The notes beneath the pieces were generated by a model, which saw only the letters and a program-made list of their open reading frames with translations, ran no database searches and was not told where the DNA came from. A DNA stretch of 64,000 bases, from contig JAXGGA010001075.1 in the NCBI GenBank assembly GCA_038373865.1, positions 1 to 64,000 of the forward strand. The letters run 5' to 3'. Shown piece after piece: positions 44,556-58,953 of this stretch. The position numbers and the translations under genes were made by a program. This DNA comes from Uloborus plumipes (Eukaryota > Arthropoda > Arachnida > Araneae > Uloboridae). Each line of letters opens with the position of its first letter. Position 1 is the first letter of the stretch.

Positions 44556-46800
44556 GGAAGAGTCCCGAACACCCAACCCTCTCCCCTCTCCTGGATGCGC
44601 CACAGAAGATCGTCTAAAACAGTGGTTCCCAACATGAAGGCGATCTCCCTCAAAGGGCGATAAATTCTTAAGGGGCAATAGAGGGGGCAATGGGTATTTA
44701 GTAGAGAAATCAGTAGTAATAAAAGTGTAGTGAAACCGAAAGTGTAAACATGTACAAAACCGGTTGTTCAGACAATTAATCACAAGTTAAGAAAGAAACA
44801 AATTAAAGTTCAAGAGCTTCTTCCTTGCACCTCGGGTGAACCATAGGAAGTTTTTTGTCATTCATTGTCATTTTTATGAATTTTCAGATTTTGAATTTAT
44901 TTTCCTTCAAATTTTTAGTTTCAATGATTTTAAATGCCTCAGATTCCAGTGTAGAAAAGAAAATAATTTCTTGAAAAATGTAATTCTGTTTTTTGAAAAG
45001 TACGTCGATGATCTTAGTTAAATGTTACCCTTCAAATGTTTATCAGTTCGATTTGTGAAAGAAAAAAAATAAAGGTATTTTATTTATTTATTTATATTTT
45101 TAGTTAAATGTGATTGGTTATAATTGCTTTATTACGTACATTTTACTTCACAAATTAAAGTTGGGTACTTAAATTTTTAATAATATCAATGTTCACTTGC
45201 ACCAACTTTTTTTTTTTTTTTCGAGAAAGGAGGGGGGTGGGTGATAGGTGTCAGTCAGCGTCTTGCAGGGGGGAAATGAGCTCAAAAAGGTCGGGAAACA
45301 CTGGTCTAAAACTATATTTTTTGTAAATTCAGCTTTTAATTTTCAGAGAGAAAGATCCCAAATGCCAAGTCGTCATTTAACATCATTAGTACTTATTATT
45401 GGCATTTTGAGGCTTTGATTTGGTAAATTCCCACAGTAGTCCTGCTATTCCCCAGCATTAAACATTGTCGAAATTTTCATCTTTTAAATTTCAATTTTGA
45501 GAAGTTCTGAAGAGAATCTCCATTTTACTACCTTCCTAATATCAGAAAAAAAAATCACCAAAAATTGTGTTTTTTAGAACTACTATTTCATTCTAGAGCC
45601 AGTAGCCAGTCTCTAATCCTATCCTTTCCCAACTGTCACTGATTTTTTAAGACGTCAGGCCTTTGAAAAAATTCCTCATTTAAATTTTGTTTAAAACTTG
45701 GATTTTAAGACTTCAATTTCAGAAAGTTCCTTAAAGAGACCTAGTATTCATCTTCCTCTAAAATCATTGAGAGTTGTTTTGAAATAATTCTGCAAGTTTT
45801 CAAAGGCAGAGCTTGAACTCCATTGCCTCCACTAATGTCATCAAAGATAGCCTATTATTGTGAATTCAGGGCTTAAATAATGTTCTTAGAAAGAGCCAAG
45901 AATCCAAGCCAGCTTTCCCACCATCTTTGAAGATCATCTGAAATAGCTGTTCCAGAAGTTAACTTCTGAACATTTTCCTAGGGAGATCCAAAGCCCAATC
46001 TGTTTCTAACATCAAAGGTTACCTACAACTGTGGTTTAATGCATCAATTTAAAATGATTTCAGCGAAAGCTCTCTCTCACTCTTTTCAACATCATTAAAG
46101 ACAAAGCCAAAAATTTTAATTAGATTGCAATTTCAAAACATTATGGAAAAAGTTTCCGAAACTTTGTTCCCCTAACATCACCAAAAAGTAATTAAATTGG
46201 CATTATTAAAACTTAAATTTTGTAAAAAATTCTAGAGTCAAAAACTCTTTGGGGCATTAGCTCAACTAGAAAATACTTTTAAGGGGCCATTCTGCAAATT
46301 TTTTCCCCATCTGAAATAGGTCTTTCACAATCCAGAGGGCTCTCGCATCAGAGAAATCTTCAAAATGAAGAAACAAAAATGCAGTTGTGGACAATCTGTT
46401 GTGAAGTTAGGAAACAGTAAGATTCAAGGAACTTGAGTGAAAAATGTTAGATTTTGAAGTCTTAGAAACACGATTATAGGCAATTTCTGTTGACATTAGG
46501 GTAAGGGATGAAGCTTAAGGACTGTCTCCGATCTACATTTTGCAAAACTGAAAAGTCCGTCCAACTCCCCAGAATTGTTTCAAAATTGGAGTTCCAAAGA
46601 CACTATTATAGACAAACCTTAATGATGCTATTGGAAGAAGTGCTCTGAGGCTCTCTCCTGGAAACATTTTGAAAGCGAAATCCTAACAAATGCTTGAAAG
46701 AGATATCGAGTTATGTTAAGGGGAAAGGTGTGAAGACTCTCGACCTTAAATTTTTCGAAAAATTAGTTTTTTTCATTTTCAAATTTCATACCAGAGCTAC
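44556..46800. repeat. Degenerate long-period repeat array
   Basis: Many variants of a unit of roughly 100-150 bp containing CTAACATCATCAAAGAT, GTCTAAAA and AACTTCAATTTC-type words. Units at 45310-46250 read in one orientation and those at about 46380-46700 in the opposite one. Related units form the middle of the CATGGGTGCAAG elements (8780-9290, 24060-24250) and appear at 62760-63290. A hAT element has inserted into one unit (44620-45303). Period estimated by eye. Confidence 0.55.
44620..45303. mobile_element. hAT-like element, TSD GTCTAAAA
   Basis: Ends CAGTGGTTCCCAAC and, reversed, CAGTGTTTCCCGACC. Perfect 8-bp duplication GTCTAAAA (44612-44619, 45304-45311). 684 bp, no transposase. Wording is that of widespread hAT MITEs (CAGTGGTTCCCAA). 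Confidence 0.88.
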
Positions 46801-46981
46801 CACTCAAAGAGGACTGTAGAGATTTGGAGAATAAGGTAACAAGAGGAGTAATATTCTGGCCACTTAGACAATTCATAGTTATTTCCTTGATAAGAAAAAA
46901 AAAATTGGAGCACTTTCCAAGGAGTTCCAAAAACGTATTTAATAATTTTCAAAGACTTAGGGAACAGTCAAAATTATTTAA

Positions 46982-47389
46982 CCGCTTAGTCGTCGTGCCC
47001 GTTCCTCATACGGGCAGAATATTCGGGCAAATTTTGTCGCGCCCGTGTCTCATACGGGCTGCGTTTCTGATATTTTTAAAGCTTCAAAACTTTTGCTTTT
47101 TGTCGTGCCCGTATTAGCTTTTATTTCTACAACTACTGCACCTACTAAAGAAGGTGGAAGAAAAACAAATTTGGAGTTTCGAGAGGATTTGGTCGATGAA
47201 GCAAATTTTAAGGTGAAATTGGGTAAGTTGATTAAAATTTTCCTACCTTTAAAAAACCACTAAATTCAAAGGAAAATGCAGTGTTTTTTATTTTAATATG
47301 TTTAAAATATTATGAACATAAAAAAACAAAAATAAAACATCTGATGAATTTTGATCAGTTTTTGGAAAAAAAGTGCGACGACTAAGCGG
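46982..47389 (+). mobile_element. piggyBac-derived deletion element, TTAA target
   Basis: Ends CCGCTTAGTCGTCGTGCCC and, reversed, CCGCTTAGTCGTCGCAC; flanked by TTAA (46978-46981, 47390-47393). Inside, the plus frame at about 47107-47226 reads VLAFISTTTAPTKEGG then RKTNLEFREDLVDE. This resembles the N-FI...(x)n...LEFR..LV segment near the end of piggyBac transposases. CGTGCCCGT words repeat near the left end. The rest of the gene is deleted. Confidence 0.7.
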
Positions 47390-47393
47390 TTAA

Positions 47394-47979
47394 AGAGCTT
47401 TTTTTGCACTTTTCAACCTCTCACATTTTAATAGTTCATTGGACAGTCTTACAAAGTTGTTGAAATTCTATAAGGCACACTCATTTTAAGCTAAAAAACT
47501 AGATATTAAAAATATTTTTCAAAACAATTTCTTTTCTCATTCACTAGTTGCTCAGAAAACGAAAAACAATTAACGTGGTGTAATATTTTTTCTCCTGCTT
47601 AACATATTAATAGTATGCAACATGAAGAGCATTTGGAAGATAAAATCAAGTAATTACAAAAGAACTTCCAAAATACTGAATTCGGTATTGAATAAATAAC
47701 AAGAAATGAAACGTGAGGAATAAAAATGTATTCTGAGAAATATGTCATAAAAAGAGCTGGAACTATCATTTTTGCATTTTTTGATGCAGGAGGATTTTTT
47801 TATTATCAAGAACATGAATTTGGCACTTCTTAGTACCCCCCCCCCCCCCTTGCATGTGGTAGAAGTTCTAAAATTCAACTTTTACTGCTACATTTTCTCA
47901 AATTTTCAAGGTTTCCAAGAAGAGCATTTGGAAATGAAATTTTTTTAAGTTCTTCTCTTTTCTTTTTGAAGAGATTAGG
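47394..47979. other. Unassigned stretch
   Basis: AT-rich, with a C-run at 47838-47849. No repeat ends seen. Confidence 0.4.
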
Positions 47980-47987
47980 GGGCCCAC

Positions 47988-50461
47988 CAGGGGCGGCTCC
48001 TCACTATGGGCCGGGTGGGCCGGGCCCACCCAGAAAATTGGAGGAAAAAAAAAATGCCTAATAAAACATATCGTTTTGTATTTCAACCAAAAAAAAAACA
48101 AAACATAGGGCATAAAATATATTTTAAACCGTCAGCTCCTCCCCCCCCCCCTCCACATCGCTAATACAGCATAAAAAAGTTTTCAAACCCCATCAATTTT
48201 AGCGCTTCGCACTTAAGCGCTTCGCATTCGCACGGCTTTCAAAACGAATTCAGGGGCCAAATCAAAACGGCCCTCGCCAAGCCCCCGATTTTAGCCAATC
48301 GCAATGGCTGGAGAAAAAAGAGCAGTGAGAGATGACACCCCATTGTAACAATCGACAAGTGGGCATTTTTCATCTGGCCCAAAATTTCCCTTTGTTCCTA
48401 ACCAAAGCGGGGGAGAGGGAAATGTCCCTCACTGGTTACAGAGAAGCAGGGAATGTCTGGCCCCTACTGTATTAGGGAGAAAACTTGCTTTTCATTCCGT
48501 TCTCCTCGTTTTTTTTCTATTGATTTTTATAACACGTCTTCTTTTTTTTAGTCTTTCTTTTTTAATTTTCAACACCTATTACTAACAGGCCAAGAGATTG
48601 CCAGTTTCATTACCCCCCCCCCTCACCTATTTATAATACAATGCATGCATATTTTATTTATTAATTTGCGTTTGAGATTCTTATTCTCAAAATTTTTGTA
48701 TGAACTTTATTTTTGACTTGTAGAGCGTTTGCCATTTTCTTGGTGTTAGTTTGAATTTAATCTCATTTGTCGCAGTGTTATGTTAATATATTAAAAAGTT
48801 TGTAAGTATTGTATGAACTCTAGGAATTTGTCATCCTGTCGGGTGTGACATTATAAATGCTTGGAGAAGTAATGAGTATTCTTAAGCTCCAAATGCTACA
48901 TTTATTTAGCCGAATCATGACTGCATTTATATCCAGGACAAAAGAGAGGTCAACCCCCCCCCCCTCTCTTTGATGATAATCTCTACAACTAATATTATCA
49001 CACTCAAAGGGATTTTAATGTCCGAAAAAACATTTAGATGTTGAATAAAAAGTTTGCTACTGCGCATTTTTTCTTATATCTTATGACACGTAACCTTCTA
49101 CTACAAATACACTAAAGCAGTAACCAGAAAAAAACAAAACTTATAACATTGAACGTTCATAAAAATATTGAGTGGATCAAAGTCTACTGTATATAAAAAC
49201 TATATTCAGCTTAAAATGTATAAATGAATACATTTATTTTGTAAATTATTATTATTTTACAAATTGCTTCATAATTCAAGAAACGCGTGGGCATAAAATT
49301 TCGCAACATTTAAAAACTATATTTTGCAATAGATTTTCCTGAAGGTTTATAATGTATGAAATATTAAATATTGTTTAAAAGCAATCTAGTTAAATTAATA
49401 GTTTATATCAAAGTTTAATAACGGTACCTAATGGTTCTGAAAAACTAGACGTTCTGCAAAACTTTTTATTTCTAACATATAACACGTTACTATGACTGTC
49501 AGTCAAATCATGTATCCGAAAGATTATTACCAGTTAAGCAAATATTTCTGATAGATATATAACTAAATTAGTCAGTTATCCGTGTTTTAATTTTAATGTT
49601 ATTCGAACCGGTAGTCAAGATCCTTTAATTTTGATTATATTGTCAGAAAAATAAGTGTTTTAATATTGTTATATACTTTTTGTGTATTTCCTGAAAATAA
49701 TTCAATGCATCTCATTACTAGTTTGAGTACGACCGTAGGTAAGCGAGTGGGACCATAACTGGTCAAACCCCAGTGTATTCTAATTTATTTAAAAACATAT
49801 ACATGCATTAATGAAAGTTAATGAAAATATCATAGCTATAAAAGTGACATATTAGAGTTCTAACACCGTTAGGATTTGTTTTTTCATGAACTAAAATTGC
49901 AACATTTGTATCCAAATATAAAAAAAGAAAATGTAAGCATGGCCAGATCTAGTCATTTACCTTATGAGTTTTTTAATTTGATAGAGGCTATCAGAAAGTC
50001 ATGGTGCAGATTGTCGAAATTTTTAGGGGGAGAGAGGGGGTGTTTTTAGGCAGAAATTTTCTTTTCTTTTTGAGTGTAGTCCCGTAATGTTTGAGGAGGT
50101 GCGCCGCCTTGTGGCGTGACACTTTTGATGTGATGAATATTTTCCCTGTCCGAAAATGGCAAAATTATGAGAGAAACATTAGTGATCTGTAGAAAGTCGG
50201 TCGTCTGTGGAAAACATTGTTACTAGTATAAATTTGATCGCTTAAGGCTGGTGTAACATTTAAAATATAAAACCTATGTATCAAATCAAATGTGAGATAA
50301 TTTTGCAATGCAAATTTGTATTAATAAAATTAAATATTATTTTAAGTCGCTCAGCATTAGTTTACTAACTGTTGTTTCCTTCATTTTATCTGTGTAAGCA
50401 TTACTGGGGAAGGATATAATTGCGGGCCCACCCACTAAATTAAGGCACGAGCCGCCACTGG
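47988..50461 (+). mobile_element. hAT element family, copy 1, TSD GGGCCCAC
   Basis: Starts CAGGGGCGGCTCCTCAC and ends GAGCCGCCACTG. Perfect 8-bp duplication GGGCCCAC (47980-47987, 50462-50469). 2474 bp. Both subterminal parts carry GGGCCCACCCA. It matches copy 2 at 52430-54263 over most of its length but has about 640 bp more. No transposase frame; non-autonomous. Confidence 0.92.
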
Positions 50462-50686
50462 GGCCCACAATAAAGTGGGAGCTTTAAGTGAAGAGTCTGT
50501 GAATGTATCCGTTTTTTTGTGGTCTTGTGGATTGGAACCATGTGTAGCTGTTAAAATCAATTGAGGATTGAAGGTGCTTAGAAATAGGACCAACAAAATG
50601 ACCTCTTAATTGAATCAGAACCACTGAGAGGCTAGTAGTAAACTAAGGGAAATTGGGAGAGAGGCGAGGCGAGAAATATGAGTAGT

Positions 50687-50707
50687 GTAAGGGCGCTTTT
50701 CCACTTA
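50687..50707 (+). repeat. Extra terminal fragment of the Harbinger-like element
   Basis: GTAAGGGCGCTTTTCCACTTA repeats the end sequence that begins again at 50708. Probably a remnant of an earlier insertion or slippage at the end. Confidence 0.5.
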
Positions 50708-51824
50708 GGGCGCTTTTCCACTTACAGACACGGCAACGATAAATCGTAAGCGATTGTCATCATCCGACATTGGAGCACGCAAAATGCATTAAAATATGCT
50801 ATGTGCTTTTCCATCTCCCGATTCCAGGACGATTGTGCCGTCTCCGACCGAACGCTGTCAACGCTGTCGTTTGTCGTCCCATTCGTGTCGGATGGCATCC
50901 GTCTCGCTTTTAAAATCGGGACGATATTCATCCATCTGTTTACTTTCTTCGAACGAAAGCAATGGCGTTTAAATTCGACATCTCTGCATTAATAAAATAT
51001 AAGCTTCAATTTGCAGACGATTGATAAAAGATGTAGCAATAAAAGATTTAAATCATTTTATTTTATACTTTGTTTCATTAATTGTAGCGCAGACGATTTT
51101 TAATGCTTCAAAAAAGATTAAATTTTCATTCTGAACTTTCTTCGATGAGCAACACAGTAGTCATGGCATTCAAGTTTGACGTGTCTGTTTTGTGTGAATT
51201 AATTGAGCAGTGACCATGTCTATGGGATAAGCGAAATATTTTATACAAAAACAAAATTCACAGGGAAAAAGCCCGGGAAGAAGTTTTTAGATTTTTAGAT
51301 GAGGAATATGACGGCAAAACTTCTACAGACAAGAAAGAAACAGGTAAGTTCAAAGAGCATTGTTCGTAACTATAAAAATATATTATACACTTTAGATTAA
51401 ACTACTTGTGTTAAATAACCTTGTCCAGATTTTAAATTTTTACTATTCTTTGTAAATTTAGTAAAAATATTTAAAATCACCTAAAATATTTTCGCAATTT
51501 CTTGAAAAGTGTATAAAACTCGCCTACAATGTAACTTTCTTTAAAAATATCGTGCACCCAATACCGTCTCTTAATTTGTTTTCTTTTTCTCATGAGGTAA
51601 AGCAAATATAGTAGTCGTAATCTGTTAAATTGAGCAGCTATAATAATATACGTGCGAACACAGTGCTGTTTCGAAATGAAATGCGGTGGAAAAATACCCC
51701 ATTCGGGGAAACGATATTGTTTGAGTGGAAAAGCAGTGCTATAGACGACACGACACCGTACTTATCGTTGCAGTATTACCGTCCGACTTTCGTCGTTGTC
51801 GTGTCGTCAAGTCTAAAAGCGCCC
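50708..51824 (+). mobile_element. PIF/Harbinger-like element, TSD TTA
   Basis: Ends GGGCGCTTTTCCACTTACAG and, reversed, GGGCGCTTTTAGACTTGACG, both followed by ACACGRCAACGA. Flanked by TTA (50705-50707, 51825-51827). Contains the broken MADF-type exon at 51163-51343 and a truncated start of the same frame at 50962. No DDE transposase left. Confidence 0.7.
51163..51343 (+). pseudogene. MADF-like exon with in-frame stop
   Basis: From ATG 51163 the frame reads MAFKFDVSVLCELIEQ, then TGA (51211-51213), then PCLWDKRNILYKNKIHREKA and REEVFRFLDEEYDGK. It ends at ACAG/GTAAGT, a strong donor. The spacing of L-I/L, PCLWD, Y and R..A matches MADF (Myb/SANT-like) domains; PIF/Harbinger elements commonly carry such a second gene. 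One stop codon breaks it. An alternative upstream ATG lies at 51145. The rest of the domain would be in a following exon, not found. Confidence 0.6.
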
Positions 51825-51827
51825 TTA

Positions 51828-52236
51828 CGGACACGTCAACGATAAATCGTAAACGATTGTCGTCATCCGACATTGGCGCAGGCAAAATGCATTAAAATAT
51901 GCTATGCGCTTTTCCATCTCCCGATTCCATGACGATTGTGTTGTCTCCGACCAAAAGATATTATTTGTCGTCCCATTCGTGTTGGATGGCATCCGTCTCG
52001 CCTTTAAATTCGGAATGACATTCGTTCATAGGTTTACTTTCTTCGAACTATAGCAATGCCGTTTAAATTCGACATCGCTGCATTAATAAATAAAAGCTTC
52101 AATTTGCACACGATTAATAAAAAATGTATCAATAAAATAATGCTATTCATTTTATTTTATACTTTGTTTCATTATTGTTGCTCAGACGATTTTTAATGCT
52201 ACAAAAAAGCTAAAATTTTCATTCTGATAGAGTTAG
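51828..52236 (+). mobile_element. Truncated second copy of the Harbinger-like element
   Basis: GACACGTCAACGATAAATCG and 400 bp beyond match 50726-51130, including the truncated MPFKFDIAALINK frame at 52056. It starts at the right end of copy 1, giving a head-to-tail tandem; its own right end is missing. Confidence 0.7.
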
Positions 52237-52429
52237 CGCTAATTTTGCGAGAAAAAAAGTCCGCACTTCCTGCCTGCCATGCTCCGGCAAGCGATAAACC
52301 TTTATTGTAAAATGGAGCACGTTTTGTTGGTTTCTTTTAAAGAAATTAATAACTTAAAAAGGGTAGTTGTTTTGCTTTAATATTTCTGCTTGTTTGTTTT
52401 ATCATATGCAAATCGAAGTGTCTTTCTGG

Positions 52430-54263
52430 CAGGGGCGGCTCCTCACTATGGGCCGGGCCCACCCAGAAAAATTGTAAGAAAAAAAATGCATAGTTAAAAT
52501 AAATCATTTTGCATTTCAGCTCAAAAAAAAAAAACCATGGGGCACAAAACGTATTTTCAACCTTCCGCCCCCCCCCCCCCGAACATCGCTAATACAGCAA
52601 AAGGAAGCTTTCAAATTCCATCAATTTTTGCGCTTCGCCAAGCTTTGAGAACGAACGTGGGGCAAATCGCCTTGGCCCACGGCGGTTCAAGGCGCACCTC
52701 CACTTTTAGCCAATCGCAATGGCTGGATTAAGAAGATCGGTAAGTGATTACACCCCTTGTAATTTCTGCCGAGAGGGCACTTTCTGCTCGTGCCCAAGAT
52801 TTCCCTTTGTCTCCAACCAAAGCGGTGGAGAGGGAAAGAGAGGGAAGTGTTTCATTACTGTACATGGGCAGAGAATGTCTGGCCCCTGTATTAGGGAGAA
52901 AACTCTATCCTATTTCCACTTCGCGGTCCTCATTTTTTTTTCTTTTTTTTTATTCATTTTTATAACAATTGATCTTTATTTTTTTTTTGTGTGTTTCTTT
53001 TTTCATTTTCAACACCTATTTCTAACAGGCATAGAGATTGCCAGTTTCACATTACCCCCACCCTCACCTATTTAATAAAATCCATACATATTTTAGTTAT
53101 TAATTTGCGCTTTGCGAACTGGAAAATTTTCTCGAAATTTTTGTGTGAAGACTTTGTTTTTGACTTGCAGAGCGTTTGCCATTTTCTTGGTACCCATTAG
53201 TTTGACTTTGACTTTAATCTCATTTGTCCCAGTGTTGTGCTAAAATATTAAAAAGTATTGTAAGTTTTGTATGAACTCTAGAAACTTGGTCATCCTGCCG
53301 GGTGTGACATTATAAATGTTTGGAGAAGTAATAAGTATTCTTAAGCTCTAAATTCTACTTTTGTGTAGCCGAATCATAATTACATTGATATCCAGGACCA
53401 AGGCCGTTCAAAGAGGGGCCTCTAACTCCCCTAAAATATCAATGAAGTAGTCTCCCCCTCCCCCCACCAGCTCTAAAAACATGAAAGCTATGAGAGTTCT
53501 CTGACAGCTTTCATGTTGTGTGCTGAGCTTTTTGCACTGAGGAAGAGGTTCCATTGTAGCCTAGAAAGAGCTATTTTCTGTACTTTTTACCTAAAATTTG
53601 TGATTTATTTACGCTGATTTATAAAAGTGAGATTTTTACGTTCTAACACCGGTAGAATTTGTTTTTCCATGAACTGAAATTGCAACATTTGTATCTAAAT
53701 TCAAAAAAAAAAAATCTTGTAAGCATGCCCATATCTAGTCATTTACCTTATGCTTTCCTTAATTTGATAGAGGCTTTTAGAAAGTCATGATGCATTGTCG
53801 AAATTTTTAGCCGAAGAGAGGGTTTTAGTCATAAATGTTGTTTTTCTTTTTGAGTATAGTCTCGTAATGTTTGAGGAGATGTGCCGCCTCTCTTGAGGCG
53901 TGACACTTTTGATGTGATAAATATTTTCACTGTCTAAAAATGGCAAAATTATGAGAGCTAGCTTGCTTAACCTTAGTGATGTATATAGAAAGTCGATCGT
54001 CTAGGCAAAATACTGCGATCATTATTACGTTGATCGCTTAAGACTGGTGTAGCATTTAAAATATAAAACCTATGTATCAAATCAAATGAGATAATTTTGC
54101 AATGTAAGTTTGTTCTAATTGGATACAATATTATTTTATTGTACATCGCTCAGCATCGGTATACTAACTGTTTTGTTCATTTTATCTGTGTAAGCTTTAC
54201 TGGGCATTGGGCAAACATATAATTGCTGGCCCACCCACTAAATTAAGGCACGAGCCGCCACTG
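52430..54263 (+). mobile_element. hAT element family, copy 2
   Basis: Starts CAGGGGCGGCTCCTCAC and ends GAGCCGCCACTG. Flanks CTTTCTGG (52422-52429) and CTTGCTGG (54264-54271), an 8-bp duplication with one mismatch. 1834 bp. The 118-codon frame at 52719-53075 is not kept in copy 1 and is not considered coding. Confidence 0.9.
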
Positions 54264-55995
54264 CTTGCTGGGATGTTGCTGTTATAGATTTCTCTGAAAT
54301 GCAGAGTAAGGATTTTTCTCCCTGTTCTTGACTTAAACAAAAATGAAATAACAATAGCAGCAATTTTCTTCTGAATGAACTTAGAACTGCAAACAGATAG
54401 CTAGGGTTGGAGAAAAAATGGGACTGTTTCTGGTTTTTGATGTTTACAAGGGTGGTGTTTTAGTTATATTCAGAAATTAATGTATTTTTTTTGTCTGTTA
54501 ATATTGGAAGTCTGGTATTGTCTGTTTGCTATGTCTCTCTACCGTATTTTTTCCTCCGAATTTTTGGCGAATATGTCGGTGATTATTAATGATATTCATC
54601 ATATAAACCTGATGAAATGTAATTCTAAAATTATTTGACTTTAATAAATTATTTATTCACCGTTTTTATACTTCTGATGCTTTCATTTTGAAAAATGCGA
54701 TCTCTGCATCCGATGTGAAAATCGAATTTTACTTATTTTCAAGCTAACTACTCTTTAGTAAGAGGCAAATAAATGAAAATTCTCTTTATATTTTGTTCAA
54801 ATCATTATTTTAAATTTTTTAAAGCAAAATTAACTTTTTTTATGAGTCTAAATGTTAAACGCTGAATGGATCTTTTCATTTTATTTTTACGTCAATTGTG
54901 TTGGCAGACACAAATAATATGTTTACCATAAACCTTTAAAATGCAATTGTAAAAAAATTTTACCAAAATAAATTTGTTCATGTTCCGTTTTTCCGAATTG
55001 CAATCTCTTTGCATCCGTGACAGGAATCTGATTTTTCGCATTTTTGATGTTTAATACACTTTTTTGAGAGGAAAACAAATGAAATTTATTTTTATTTTTT
55101 ATAAAATTAAAAAAAAAAGTTTCTTTTGCATTTTTTTTTTTTCAAAATTGTTTGATTTTTTAAAAATTATTTTATTTTTCACAAAATGATTTAGTTTTTC
55201 ACAAAAAATGGACCCTGTGAAAAATCCTGGACAGACCCCTGCACTTGGTTGCACTATTGTCCATGTGCTGTTATTTTGAGTGAAAATATTGCTTCTACTG
55301 CAGTGTCAGAGCACTCGAAACCAGGGCCGCGCCAAGCCTGATCGGCGTCCTCGTGCAAATGTCTTCTGAGCGCCTTGCAGTAATGTCGATAGTTAACACC
55401 ATCAGTGATGTTTTATAGACAAATATAATTTAGAAAAAATAAGTTTTGCGGATAATGTCCCCCCCCCCAAAAAAAGTACTTCCAAATGTCGAAAAACTTC
55501 TTCACACTTAACATTATATTTTCATTCTTTTCAAAATGATTATTCTTAATTTTTGTTCTATTTTTTTAAGCAGTAGTTTTTTTAAATATCCCGAAACATT
55601 TATTTCGTTATAAGCGTTAGAATATAAAGAATATTACATTTTAGAAGCTCAAACTAAAATAGTAGGTTTTTCATTAGTTAAATTAAAAAAAAAGTACATG
55701 ACTAAAATTCCTTTTGTGTCAAATTCAAATCGTTCATGTAATGCAATCAATGAGTAAATGGTCCATCAAACAGTTTTACCGTAAGCTTTTTGCCTGATGA
55801 TATTTTTCTTAGTCTTATTTCGACGTGTATTAATTAATTAATTACTATTCATTTTTTATAAGGAAAACATGCATGGGTGTGTGAAACTAGATCTGTGTAT
55901 TCTTTTGGTATAGAAAAAGTTCCACAGTTCAATATTTATCTAGCTATTTTTATTTCTTGTGGGAGTTAAAAAATGTGCTAAAATTAGCCCATAGA
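54264..55995. other. Unassigned stretch
   Basis: AT-rich, without coding signal. C-run at 55461-55468. No repeat ends recognised. Confidence 0.4.
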
Positions 55996-56114
55996 CAGGC
56001 TCGTTGTCTGGGAGCGGGGTCAAAGGATGCAAATTTTATCGGTAAACAACAAAAACCACACCAATTGTAAATATATTAATTTCTTAACCCCCCCCCCCTC
56101 CAATGACGGGCCTG
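55996..56114 (+). mobile_element. Degenerate poly-G/C MITE copy
   Basis: CAGGCTCGTTGTCTGG at the left, GGGGTCAAAGGATGCAAATT inside, AATGACGGGCCTG at the right: same order as the copies at 2112 and 2718, shortened. Target duplication not visible. Confidence 0.6.
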
Positions 56115-56321
56115 GTTTTTGAGAGTTGCACGCAACTCTCAGTCGTTTCAAACTAATATTCTATCTCAAATAACACTTCTGAATAATCGTGCCCCAAATG
56201 GACTTCATCATTTTACCGTAAATAAATAATTACAAAATTTAAAAAGTGTGAAGCTGTCTAAAAGTCAATACTAATTATTATTATTATTGTAAGTTTTAAA
56301 AAATCTGCACGCGCGAGAGGA

Positions 56322-58740
<2,419 letters not shown>

Positions 58741-58852
58741 GTCATGTAAATATTACGCACAAGTAAATAACATCCACTTGGGGGGCAATTGCATGTTATT
58801 TACTTGTGCGTAAGTACCATTGCAAGTAAATAACATGACATATGCTTACGGT
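58741..58852. repeat. Compact hairpin element
   Basis: Perfect 21-bp inverted repeat TTACGCACAAGTAAATAACA(T) at 58753-58773 and 58793-58813, with a 19-bp loop. Outside it GTCATGTAAAT (58741) and AAGTAAATAACATGAC (to about 58851) pair again. Possibly a tiny MITE. Confidence 0.65.
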
Positions 58853-58953
58853 ATTTTTTTTATGTACGATAACATAAAGCAGTCGAATCACCACGAAGAA
58901 TTGTTAAAATACTAAAATACATTGCACTGGAGAAAATATTACGAAGAATTGAT

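Noticed and set aside
52719..53075. 118-codon frame in hAT copy 2
   Set aside because: Not conserved in copy 1 at 47988-50461, and composed largely of T-rich low-complexity sequence.
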